From Yamagishiella unicocca (taxonomy: Eukaryota; Chlorophyta; Chlorophyceae; Chlamydomonadales; Volvocaceae): a stretch of 64,000 nucleotides of DNA. This document shows, piece after piece, positions 1 to 10,180 of this stretch. The DNA is taken from contig BDSL01000192.1 in the NCBI GenBank assembly GCA_003116995.1, forward strand, positions 19,744 to 83,743, given 5' to 3'. Under the pieces are notes generated by a model that worked only from the letters and a program-made list of their open reading frames with translations, made no database searches and was not told the DNA's origin. Position 1 is the first letter of the stretch. Each line of letters begins with the position of its first letter. The position numbers and the translations under genes were made by a program.

Positions 1-1600
1 TTCCGTTGGGTCAGTGGTGCGGCAGGGCTAATGGCACGGGACGTGGTCGGTGCCGGAATCCTTGGGCTGGGAAAATCGTCGCTGGGACAGGCCATGATAG
101 GGCCCGTCGTCCGTGCTGGAGACGCAGGCGTGCCCTCAAGTGCCAGCAGGGCCTCAGCTGCCGCTGGATCAGGGCAGTTTGAGCTAACGTTCAGGGATGG
201 AGTCTGAGCCCATGATTAAATATCGTATGGAGCGTGGTGCCGGGCGGTGTCGGGGGGCAGTGCGGAGGGCAGCGGGAAGGTGGAAGACAGTGAGGCGCGG
301 CGGAGTGCTGGTGGCAGGCTATGGCTCACGGCACTGGGGCCGTGTCTGCCCGGGCTTCCAAGCGGCGAGGACAGTGTGCAGTGCTCAGCACTTGTGGTGC
401 ATCAGTGGGTTTCGGCAATGCTACATTTCATGTACGTTGTTTTGAGTGGGCAGGTCAACGAGTGGACGGCCATTTTGCGCAGTTGGAGGAGGGTGTTGGG
501 AATTGAGGGCGCGCCTGATGTCTTCCAAGCATCAACCGAACGTCAGCACGTGCCTCATTGTTCTTGCTGAATGTTGTTACGCGCGTTGTTTGCGGCACCG
601 TGCTTCAGGGTCCATGCAAGGTTGCCGAGGACGCTGGGGACGTGGCGAGCAGCGAACGGATTGCGGACCCACAGCTACTGGAACGGAGAGGCGGAGGTGA
701 GATGGTACATAGGGCAGGCGTGGCAGATGGCATGTTCGCACCTGGTGTACCGAATCGGGGAACTTAAAAGCAAGGGGAGACGTAATTGGATTAGGGATTG
801 GCTGCTGACCCTGGCCGCGTTTGCAAAACAGCACATGGGGCAAAGCTGGCAGCTATCGCGTGAGTCGGTCCTTACATAGTGTTACCATGCAGCTGGCAAG
901 TCCATGGATCGATACAAATGGGTTGAATTAACAACAAGACGACGGCGTTTATTAACGCCATTTCCGCTTTACTTGGACACATTAATTGTGGATTGGAAGG
1001 GCCAGTGACGACGGTAGCGGCGAGCGAAGAGCAAGTCTGTCGTTAGTCCTAGGTAACCTAGATGGACGATTGCAGGGATGGCAGCCCGCCGTGCTGCTGA
1101 ATACCCCCGGGGACAGCGTGGAGCTGTCCCACCTATGCACGCTAAGAGTTGCAACCTGTGGAAGGGAGCCGTTGCCTCCAAGGCCGGTGGATACATCTAG
1201 GGGAGGATACGAGTTTAGGAATGCGAACCTGTTAGGGCTTTCGAGACGATGGGAATAGGCTTGCGGCGCATGGTTGTTGAAACCGTCAAGCTGTGCCTAG
1301 CAAACTCAATCCAAACATGCACGCCAAGCTGTACCGAGAATGATTGTATACGCATGTGCACGTGCGCTACTTAAGCTTGTGATCGCTGACTAACGTGCCT
1401 CTCCGTCCGTCCGCGATCCAATCGGCCATCAGGTCCAACGGTGCCGCCATGTTCGTGGGCGACGGTGATGCGGCTACCGTCGCCAAGACCGACCGGGGTG
1501 CGCTGGTGCGGGCAGCACCGCACTTGATGTCCCATTGCCTCCATGCCGGCGAGCCGCTGCACCGCTGTGAGTAAGTGTGGTGTGCCACGATAACCACCGA
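1..1600. other. No recognisable gene
   Basis: The open frames here are short, overlap on both strands and show no family motif, signal peptide or splice-consistent extension. I see no Kazal-like, lectin-like or LINE ORF2 signature. It could hold the 3' end of a gene outside the window or be intergenic. Confidence 0.4.
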
Positions 1601-1615
1601 GACACACGAACCGTA

Positions 1616-1670
1616 CGGGTAGTAGTAACTGTTACAGTGGGCCCCATAACAAATGGTATAGCCATCGTTG
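1616..1670 (-). mobile_element. Short LINE 3'-tail remnant (minus orientation)
   Basis: Carries the palindromic core TGTAACNGTTACA type motif followed by the GTGGGCCCC segment that marks the 3' end of the LINE family seen intact at about 7812-9255. Only the tail is present, so this would be an extremely 5'-truncated insertion. The short tail ends in a CTA-type triplet run. Confidence 0.45.
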
Positions 1671-2180
1671 CTCTGGTGTTCCGGACCTGGTGTGCGTGTG
1701 TGATTCGCGGGGTGCTGGGTAGCTGGCCAGCTGCGTCGGAGCTGGTCGGAGGAGGAGAGGCGCTGGCATACTTAGAAGAGTGCAGTGCCATACCACGTTT
1801 CAGGCTATGGGCAGCATCGACACGGCTGCTGCACGCGTCGCAGTGCCGGCCTGCACGTAGCCCCAGCCTGCTGCTGCTACAGAAACTCGGCGTCGCGACC
1901 CGCACGGGTACATACAGCTTTTGCGCACGTACATACATACATACCGTTACAACAACATACAGTTGACATATGCATCGCACCCACGCGTGCCATCAAACCA
2001 CGCCCGGCAGGCACTGCGGGAGGGCACTGCCTTGGGACGCAGCGGTGCCTGGAGGCAGTTGGTGACGGCACTGATTGTGCGTCCATGTGACGTGTCGCTT
2101 CGGTCTGAAGGCGAGCCTCCGGCAGTCGATGATGACACTGGCGGTGAGCCATCATGTGAGTCGTGTGACGTGTCGCTTTG

Positions 2181-2302
2181 GTCCTGCCCTGCTGGAGGTC
2201 CTGCCCTGCTGGAGGTCCTGCCCTGCTGGAGGTCCTGCCCTGCTGGAGGTCCAGCCCTGCTGTGAGGTCCTGCCCTGCTGGAGGTCCTGCCCTGCTGGAG
2301 GT
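2181..2302. repeat. 17-bp minisatellite, about 7 copies
   Basis: Tandem unit GTCCTGCCCTGCTGGAG repeated about seven times, with one variant copy near 2249. It creates the spurious repetitive open frames seen on both strands. Confidence 0.9.
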
Positions 2303-2750
2303 CGTCGGGTGCGAGGCACGCAGGCGCCGTGGCCCGCCCGGCGGCAACCTATAGCTACCCCCCGCAGGAACCAGAGAAGCGATAGTAAATAGTAATTACG
2401 CATCCTGAGATACAGGGAGACAAGGGATGGGATGGCACATTCACGGGCGCCGACGGCGGGCAGCGTGGGCCCGGTGGGCCCCGCCCTTCGATGGGCAGGT
2501 ACTGTTGTAACGGTTACAGGCAGGTACTAATGATGAGTGGGCTAGAAATGTGCTTCCACACGCACACAACTGATGCGCACTGTGTTATTTGCGTATTTAA
2601 CAAAATGCGCGATAGCGGCTTGTGAGACGCACGGCGGCGGCTGGAAGCTTACCGTTTAGGCCGACTTGCATGACGGCACATGCCTCGACCGGCCCCGGCA
2701 AAGGCGACCCATCGAGCAAAACTGCGAACGCGACCAGTATCTCTTTCGTC

Positions 2751-3112
2751 TCCTTCAGTGTCAGGCGACGCGGACGATGGTTCTACCTTCTGGTCTGGAA
2801 CCCACTGTGACAGTTGCTATCACAGTATTCATACATCGAAGCAAGGTTTCTCGGCCCTCGGCTCGCAGCACAACGGAAATACGACAATACGACACTGTAA
2901 CCGTTACAACAACAGCGTCTAGTCGGTAGGCGCTCAGGGCCGTCCTTGGGTCGCTCGGGGCGTTAGTCGCGAGTGAGCGTGGGTCCAGAGCTGCCCTCGG
3001 CACCGAGTGCCGTACGTGCATCGATCAACGCATGCAGTAGTAGCAACTGTTGCAGTGGGCCCCAGACCAGAAGATAGAGCCATTAGGCGCATCGCCTGAC
3101 ACTGAAAGCGCG
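2751..3112. mobile_element. Cluster of three LINE 3'-tail remnants
   Basis: A plus-oriented tail at about 2751-2822 (begins CAGTGTCAGGCGA, ends in a degenerate TGTAAC-type core), a bare core at about 2893-2914, and a minus-oriented tail at about 3036-3107 ending in CGCCTGACACTGA. All match the 3' terminal 70 bp of the LINE fragments at 7.8 and 30.2 kb. None carries ORF2 sequence. Confidence 0.55.
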
Positions 3113-3562
3113 CAGTAGTTTCGGTCCGTCCGTCCTTGCTGCTGCCAGGAGTGCACTGAGCGACTTACTTGCCTGCGCTTAGCAGTTGCACCTCCATCGG
3201 CCTGTATCAGAATAATCCTGGGGTCGGCATCTTGACGACGATTGCGAGGCAGTGCGTGGGTCGGTCATGCATAGGTGGCATTTTCTAGGCAACCCATCAT
3301 GTCGCCACGTACATATAATGACGCGACTTAGCGGCATCACTACATACCATTGATTGCCCATCGCTCGGCTTCACTACCTGAGAACGCTTGGAGGGCAGCA
3401 GGCGGATCCTACCAGCAATAGCACTTCGCATGCGCAAGCTGCTGCTACTGCTGGGACCTGCATCGAACGCAACCTCTGGCGCTGTGGTTCGCTGTCGTCA
3501 GCGGCTTTAAGCAAACATTATTTTACGCGCGCTGCTATATGTCTACGAAGTGCTTGATCTCG
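3113..3562. other. Upstream region of the first lectin-like gene
   Basis: No coding signal recognised. It presumably contains the promoter and 5' UTR of the gene starting at 3563. An in-frame upstream ATG at 3539 exists, but the ATG at 3563 gives the more compact signal peptide and matches the Met-Ala start of the paralogue at 10181. Confidence 0.4.
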
Positions 3563-6500
3563 ATGGCATCCCCTCCAGGAAGCCGCGGCGCCCACGCCGC
3601 AGCGCCGTCGCTCTTGGTGACCCTAATCGCGACACTGCTGTCAGCAGCGCTGGCGACGTCTCGCGCCTGCGACGACCCCTACACATTTCCTTACAAGACC
3701 ACTGGGCACTACAACAAGCGCGACTGCCGCACCTACACGCTGATGGACCTGGATGCGGGATGCCTGCCGGACTGGTCCACTGCTAAGCACGTCTGCGCGA
3801 GCCGCGGCCTTGAGCTGGCGCCCGAGGGCGAGGAGGCGTCCAAAGGCAAGCTGCGCGCAGAGGGTCGCGTCACGTACAGCGGCAGGGAAACAAGCACTGG
3901 GGAGGATGGGATTAGTTGCGCGATGATGAGGACTAGGATGGAACGAGTGGGAGATTTTTGTTGTAACGGTTACAGTGGGTTCCAGACCAAGAGGTAGAAC
4001 CATCGGGCGCATCGCCTGACACTGAACAAGACGGAGGAAACAAACACCGACATGCACCGAAACAAAGGCAAACCACCGTCGGTTTTCTCTGCTTTCCTTG
4101 TCTTTTTCAGTGTCAGGCGATGCGCCCGATGGCTCTACCTTTTCAGGTCTGGAGCCCACTGTAACGATTACAACAACCAGAGAGATGTTGGATGTCTGTA
4201 GCCCATCGATCCTGTGCCTTTCTTCGCGTGCAACAGCCGGTAGATTCTGTAGCGGACGTCGATGGCAACCAATAAAACCTCCTTCTTCGTTCAGATCCTT
4301 CACTTGCACTCCGCGCTCGCGTGCGTCATGTGTCCCACAAGCTAAGCTGATGAGTGCTGCCCCCCAATGCATGCATGCGCCAGACGTCCTTACCACCCTC
4401 TGCGCCGGCAACCGCTTCACCTGCTGGATGGGCGGTGAGGCCGAGAAAGGCCTGTGCTATTTGATGAGCGCGGAGGGCTACACGCTCAAGCAGGGCTGCA
4501 AGCAGCTCGTGCGGTTCGTGTGCCGCGATAAAGGTGAGCGAGCTGGGCCGCTGTCACAGCTAAACCCTAAAACCCTGGAACCCTAAAACCAAACTTAAGA
4601 ATCATTACGGTAGTAGTAACTGTTACAGTGGGCCCCAGACCATCAGCAGGTAGCCATCGGGCACATCGCCTGACACCGAAAATGACGCAGGACAGTGTTC
4701 CTACCCTAGGTAGGCAGCGATGCGGCCTGCCATGACACAAATACTGGACGTACGCCCGTTGGCGTGTCACCACCGCCGCGTACTTCGCTAGGTGCAAGTC
4801 ATCATACATGTACCAGAAATAAGGCGTGGACAGCAGCTGGCAGCGCAGGCGTCTGAGCTAGCTGTATCGGCACTCACGCACATTGCATACATGTATCGGT
4901 GCTCCCTGCTATATCTCCCAAACAAATTGAAGTGCGGAGGAGGTTGACACCCGCCCTCCATGCGCCCCTAAACGCCCATAAACGCAGAGCCCAAGTGCCA
5001 GGGTCCGTCTCCACACGGTGAGTCGCCAAGGTCTACCACACGCCATCCTCCAGTTACCTACCTAGCAGCAGGCGTTTCTTCGTAGCACCCTGCCTGCTGC
5101 TATGTATGACGAGCGCGGGAGCTTGAGTATGTAGGCCCTGATGAAGGGAATCGAACTACGTAGCGGCCTTGCACCAAAGCACCAAAAACGTTGCTTGGGT
5201 GTTCGGGGTTTCGTAAGTCCAGCGAGACCAACGTTGTTTGACCCAGCGGATGGATCGCATGATGTTGGCAATGCCGCTTTGAGAGCTGATGACCGCAAAT
5301 GAGTGGCTCTTGCCTACTTTGCTTGCACGCATTGCCCACCTCCCTACCGCCTGCTGTACGCATGCGTTCATGTGACCGGCCGCCATACACATCGCATGCT
5401 GTGCGTGGTTACCTGCCGTACATCCACATACCACAGACTGCTACAAGAAGTGCCACGAGAAGAGCCCCTGGTACAAGCCCTATTGTGATAAGTACGGCAA
5501 TAAGTACGACGATTACTGCTACGCCAAGTGCAGCGGCGAGGAGGAGCCGGTCCCTTGCTGGCAGACATCACCCTCACCATCGCCGAAGCCGCCAAGCCCT
5601 AAGCCCCCCAGCACTAAGCCTCCCAGTCCTATCCCTCCCAGCCCTAAGTCTCCCAGCCCACCACAGTCGCCGAACAAGCCGTCGCCGCCCAGCCCGCAGC
5701 CGCCCAGCCCGCAGCCGCCCAGCCCGCAGCCGCCCAGCCCGCAGCCGCCCAGCCCGCAGCCGCCCCGGCCCCCGCCCCGGCCCCCGCGAGGTGGGGTCGC
5801 CGAATTCGCGCATCCATTCGCAGATGCCCCGCGATTAGAAATACAGGTAGCAGCCAGCATAGCCATTTTTTATTATGTACATTATCGCACGATGGTCACT
5901 CCACTCTGAGGAGCCACAGACGACGGACGCAGCGGGCCAGGTATACCTGCCTTATATAGATTGCAGCTAGCCTTCGGGGTTCATTGAACGTCCCCGCCGC
6001 CGCCCCCGCTGCTGCCCCGCCGCACGCAGGCTATTGCTACCAGCGGTGCCGCAAGGCCAACCGCTGGTGCAAGCCGCGAGTTCCATACTGCAACCAGGAC
6101 GGCAAGAAGTACAGCGATTTCTGCTTCGCCAAGTGCGGTGGCGAGGAGAAGCCGGTGCCGTGCCGGCCACAAGGTGGGTGCGCGCGCCAAGCTAGCATAC
6201 TGAGCCAAGCCATGCTATTTTTGTACAAGCATGTGTACGTACCTGCGTTTGTGTGAGCATACATACGTGTTGGTTGGCAATTGATCCAGATTTATTCTCC
6301 GCATGCATGCATGCTGCGCCGGCAATTGCCGCTTGCAAGCGGCAACACCGCCGGTGCAGGTAGGCCGGTGCATCCGCGCATTACTATATGATGCTTTCCA
6401 ACATGCATACGTGTGCGGCATCGATTGACTTTGACTTCAAAATCGACTTTTCAACACGCGAACTGAACGTACTGAAACAGTTAACAGTTACTACTACAGT

Positions 6501-6878
6501 CTCAGCTGCCCGCCCTCGCCTACCTTACGTACTTGCCCCCACCCACCGTCTATCTAACCAACAGATGACGGAAACGTTGTGCAACTCAGCAAGGACGGCT
6601 ACGACTACCGCATGTACACGAAGGACGCCAAGCAGCTCATGTGGTACGGCAACGCTGACAAGTTCTGCGACACGCTGGGCAAGGGCTGGGACCTGGTGCC
6701 GTACTGGGACGCCAAGGGCTACGATGCCGTGCGCCAGCTGTGCGCCAAGAACCTCTACACCTGCTGGCTCAAGCGCAAGGACAACGATAAGATGTGCTCA
6801 CTCATGGCTGCGGATGGCTCGCTGCAGATGCAGGGCTGCGAGCAGGACGTGCGCTTCGTGTGCCGCAAGAAGCGCTGA
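3563..6878 (+). CDS. Secreted CTLD/Kazal-like mosaic glycoprotein A
   Basis: Six-exon model, 424 residues: 3563-3845, 4384-4533, 4988-5017, 5437-5790, 6030-6173, 6565-6878 (TGA). A hydrophobic signal peptide ending near Ala-Thr-Ser-Arg-Ala is followed by a first C-type-lectin-like domain split over exons 1-2 (DCRTYTL, DW.TAK..C, FTCWMGG, QGC, RFVCR). Next come a 10-codon linker exon (EPKC...), a Kazal-like Cys module with a Ser-Pro-rich tail, a second Kazal-like module and a one-exon C-terminal lectin-like domain ([32 protein letters not shown]). Every junction is phase 1. Intron 1 appears to use a GC donor (AAAG/GCAAG) and holds an inverted pair of LINE tails. The Ca-binding EPN/QPD and WND motifs of classical lectins are not visible, so sugar binding is uncertain. 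Likely cell-wall or extracellular-matrix protein. Domain assignment is by eye. Confidence 0.72.
3957..4172. mobile_element. Inverted pair of LINE 3' tails (foldback, about 216 bp)
   Basis: The left arm (3957-4026) and right arm (about 4107-4172) are near-perfect inverted copies of the about 70-bp LINE 3' terminus, each bounded by the TGTAAC.GTTACA core, with an about 80-bp spacer. It lies in intron 1 of the first lectin-like gene and is absent from the matching intron of the paralogue at 10452-10866. It is either a MITE-like foldback element or two opposed LINE-tail insertions. Confidence 0.7.
4559..4592. repeat. Interstitial telomere-like motif
   Basis: Three degenerate CCCTAAA(A) units in intron 2 of lectin-like gene A. 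CCCTAAAA is the complement of the Chlamydomonas telomere unit TTTTAGGG. Confidence 0.5.
4607..4682 (-). mobile_element. LINE 3'-tail remnant in intron 2
   Basis: Palindromic core, GTGGGCCCCAGACC, then CATCGGGCACATCGCCTGACAC-type sequence: the diagnostic last 70 bp of the LINE family, in minus orientation and with no ORF2 sequence. Confidence 0.6.
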
Positions 6879-7159
6879 TGGTGTATGTATTAGTATAAGT
6901 AATAAAATACCTATTACAGAGTAGCACGCAACGAACATAAATTTATTTTAATATCCGCCGACACTCCGAGCTGTGAGATACTCGTTCGCTCGCTCGATTT
7001 GGTGCCAGGTCCGTGGTGTGCGAATGTGCCTATTTGGGGTAACCCGCTCCTCCCAGCTTCCCTGCCTGGGCCGGTGGTGGCCGGCAGGAAGCCTGGTTTT
7101 GAACACTTGCACCCGGTACTTGTGGGATGTTGGGCCCTTCAGACGTAAGGGGATGCTCT

Positions 7160-7805
7160 GACCCCGGAATGGCCCCGGTCACGAGCAGCCAAGGCGTTCT
7201 TGGCTTTTGGTCGTTGGTGGGAATGTATGGGCGCCTTGGAGGCCCTGCTCGCTGAGGTGTCGGCCCCGTGGGAACAAGCCGCGGCTCTGGTGCTGCCACT
7301 GAGCTCTCAGGGAGCGCCTCCTGCTCCGCCAGCGGTTGGGCAGGTGGTGTGCAACTGTGCATGCTCACCGCGCACCTGGGGTGGCGGCTGGGCGGTGGGT
7401 CGCCTCTGGCGCTGGGGGAGTTGACTGCTGTATGTACGGGTTGCGACGGCTGTGCAGCTGGCCGGGGTCGCGGACGCTTGGCGGGCAGCGCACGAGCTGG
7501 TTGTGCGCAAAGCACTTGGGGGCTCTGGATCTGTCCCGCCAGCGGCCCTTAGTGCCCTGCTGCAGCAAGTGTTCCGGCGGCTCTGGCCAGGGGTGAAGTG
7601 GGAGCCTTCCCATAAGGAGGGATGGTGGCGGCTGACTGTGGATGGGATCCCCTGTCTTGGGAACTCGCATATTCGGGGGGTAGCGGCTGCTCCCTGTATT
7701 TGGGTGTGGCGCGCCGGCTGGGGAGCGTCGAGGGGAGGTTTCCCCTCGCCTGCACCATTTCTGGTTCTGCCCGGCGGCTCAGGATGTGGTTGGCCAACTA
7801 GAGGC
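7160..7805 (+). mobile_element. 5'- and 3'-truncated LINE ORF2 fragment
   Basis: The plus strand encodes pieces of the LINE ORF2 C-terminal region in shifting frames (AFGRWWECMGALEALLAEV, then LGWRLGG, then KWEPSHKEGWWRLTVDGIP). They match the better-preserved minus-strand copy at 8260-9255. Frameshifts and a missing 3' end mark it as dead. It is cut at about 7805 by the opposite-strand LINE insertion. Confidence 0.7.
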
Positions 7806-7810
7806 CCGCC

Positions 7811-9270
7811 TTGTTGTAACGGTTACAGTGGGTTCCAGACCAAGAGGTAGAACCATCGGGCATATCGCCTGACACTGAGAAAGACGGAGGAGAACAGTGG
7901 GTTCCAGACCAAGAGGTAGAACCATCGGGCATATCGCCTGACACTGAGAAAGACGGAGGAGACAAAGACCGATATGCACCGGAACAAAGGCAAACCACCA
8001 GAACACCAAATTGACAGGCCGTAGGCACACAGAGCAGCAGCCAGTACCCCAGGGGGAATTTGCACTAGAGGCTCCCCTATCAGGAACCGACCACCAAACA
8101 ACCTAACAGCCCAACAGTGAAGCGCCGCAACGATGCAAGCATCGGAACCAGCCGCCTCTCATCCCAAAAAACACGGACCCCTAGCGGGGCTCAACGCGCA
8201 TATAGAACCGGAAAGTAAGAAGCACGGGAGACCCCGCTCCCCAAAACAACCCGGACCGATCACGAATCCACCAGTACCTCAGCCGGTCCCCCGCACACAA
8301 GGCGACTGGCGACAACCCGCAAGAAAGGATGCCGAGGCCCCACTGCGTCCCAGCCTTTCTGGGGAAGCCCCAACGCAGCAAAGCCCCTCAGAAGGGCCCA
8401 AATAAAACTCCACCCCCCCACGGCGAGATCCAGGAGACCACTTCCCGGAGTAAGAGGGGGACCACCAGCACCCGCCCTTGTCAGGGCCGCGGCCATAAAC
8501 CGGCGCCCCACCTCCATGGCAGTAATAGCCGCCAGGATTACTACATCCCAGACGCAGGGCTGTACCCCGGGCGGTGCTTGCACCAAGCAGACTTGCGCCC
8601 GTGTCACCTCTGCATCGAGCTGGGTCTCGAGTTGGGCAATCACTGCTTGAGCCACCGGGCAGAACCAAAAGTAGTGCAGGCGGGGGATAACCGCCCCTGG
8701 ACGCTCCCCAGCCGGCACACCACATCCACAGGGGGCCGCCATTACCGTCCGCATATGAGGGTTCCCGAGAAGGGGGATCCCATCCACAGACAGCCGCCAC
8801 CACCCCTCCTTATAGGCAGGCTCCCACTTCATGCCAGGCCAGAGCCGCCGAAGCACTTGCTGCAGGGCATTCAGGGCCGCTGGCAGGACAGGCCCGGTAC
8901 CCCCAAGCGCTTCGCGCACAAACACCTCATGCGCGGCCCGCCGGGCGTCCGCGATCTCGACCAGCTGCACAGCCGTCCCAACCCGAACAGTCATCTCCCG
9001 CAGCGTCAGTGGCGCCCCCCCGCCCAACCGCCACCCCAAGCGTGCGGTGAGCATGGACCCCACTTCCTCCACCCCAGGTAGAGCGTGGGGTATACCCTGG
9101 GAGGATGCTGGCAGCACCAGTGCCGCTGCTTGCTTCCACGGGGTCGGCACCTCGGCGAGCAACGCTTCCGGAGCCCCCATATATACATTCCCGCCACCGA
9201 CCAAATCCCAGAAACGTCTTCGCTGCTCTTGACCGCGGACCTGCGACGACGACACTGCGGCAACCGCAAT
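7811..9270 (-). mobile_element. 5'-truncated LINE, minus strand, with 331-codon ORF2 remnant
   Basis: The open frame 8260-9255 (minus) aligns by eye with the last third of the array LINE's ORF2: LGWRLGG, KWEP, RLSVDGIP, a Cys/His motif (CGCG...HYFWFCP), CVWDVV, ALNAME-like AITAME, LLRGFAALGLPQKGWD. Its 3' end is the palindromic tail at 7811-7885, and about 76 bp of that tail is tandemly duplicated (7893-7960). The endonuclease and reverse transcriptase regions are missing. It lies between lectin-like genes A and B and interrupts the plus-strand fragment to its left. Confidence 0.8.
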
Positions 9271-9284
9271 GGCCGCCGTTCCAA

Positions 9285-9675
9285 GCCATTACACCGCCAG
9301 CGCATGAGCTGTTTGTGCGCGAAGCGCTTGGGGGCTCTGGGTCTGTTCCGCCAGCGGCCCTTGCTGCCCTGTATCAAGTGTTCTGGTGGCTCTGGTCAGG
9401 GGTGAAGTGAGAGCCTTCCCATAAGGAGGGATGGTGGCGGCTGACCGTGGATGGGATTCCCCTTTTCGGGAACTCGCTCGCTGGCTGCTGCTGTTTTAGA
9501 GTCTAGCCTGATGGCTGGTGTCGTGGTGGTTTGCTTTTGTTAAGGTGCAGCTGAGTTTAAACTCTTTCTGTCTCTTTCTTGAGTTTCTGTCTCTTTTGTC
9601 TCCTTCAGCAGTGCAGGCGATGTGCCCGATGGTTCGGCCGGTTGGTCTGGAACCCGCTGTAACGTGTACTACTAC
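9285..9675 (+). mobile_element. Short LINE fragment with 3' tail, plus strand
   Basis: About 190 bp of ORF2 C-terminal coding sequence (VREALGGSGSVPPAALAAL, then EGWWRLTVDGIP, broken by a stop after SGVK), a gap or rearranged stretch, then the LINE 3' tail at about 9606-9675 (GGCGATGTGCCCGATGG, GTCTGGAACCC). Nonfunctional. Confidence 0.6.
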
Positions 9676-10180
9676 TTCCATTGGGGCTATCGCTCGCAGG
9701 CGCCGTCGCGGATCGACGGAGCCACAATCGGCGCACAACCACATTTGCAGACGGGCTGCGTCCAACGGCATGACTAGATAGCACGGTCCCAGACCGCCAT
9801 CTGCCGCATGCGCTTGGATGACGGAAAGGGGGATCTGGCTGGGGGATCTGTTTGGGAGCATATACGCGAATGTACGAATGTGTCGGACCGCGCGCCGGTC
9901 CCGCTTCTTGGAAGGGACGCGAGCCGGGCCAAGGCTGTCGCCTAGAAGGCAGGCAGCAGGCGTTAGCAGCTACATAATGCAAGCACCTTCCCCTTAAAAC
10001 AATAACATACGCCAGCCTGTCCTAGTCGGTAAGCAATCAATCGGAGACAATTCTTGGCCACCGCAGTAGCAGCCAAGCTCGCTGCTGTTCCGCGAAGGCG
10101 CGCCGTCAGCCAACCACGTCTTATAAATCCCACAAGAGCAGAGGCTCGTCACTGCTATTCGCAAATTTGCGGCAACCGCA
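9676..10180. other. Upstream region of lectin-like gene B
   Basis: No coding signal recognised. It should contain the promoter and 5' leader of the gene starting at 10181. Confidence 0.35.
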
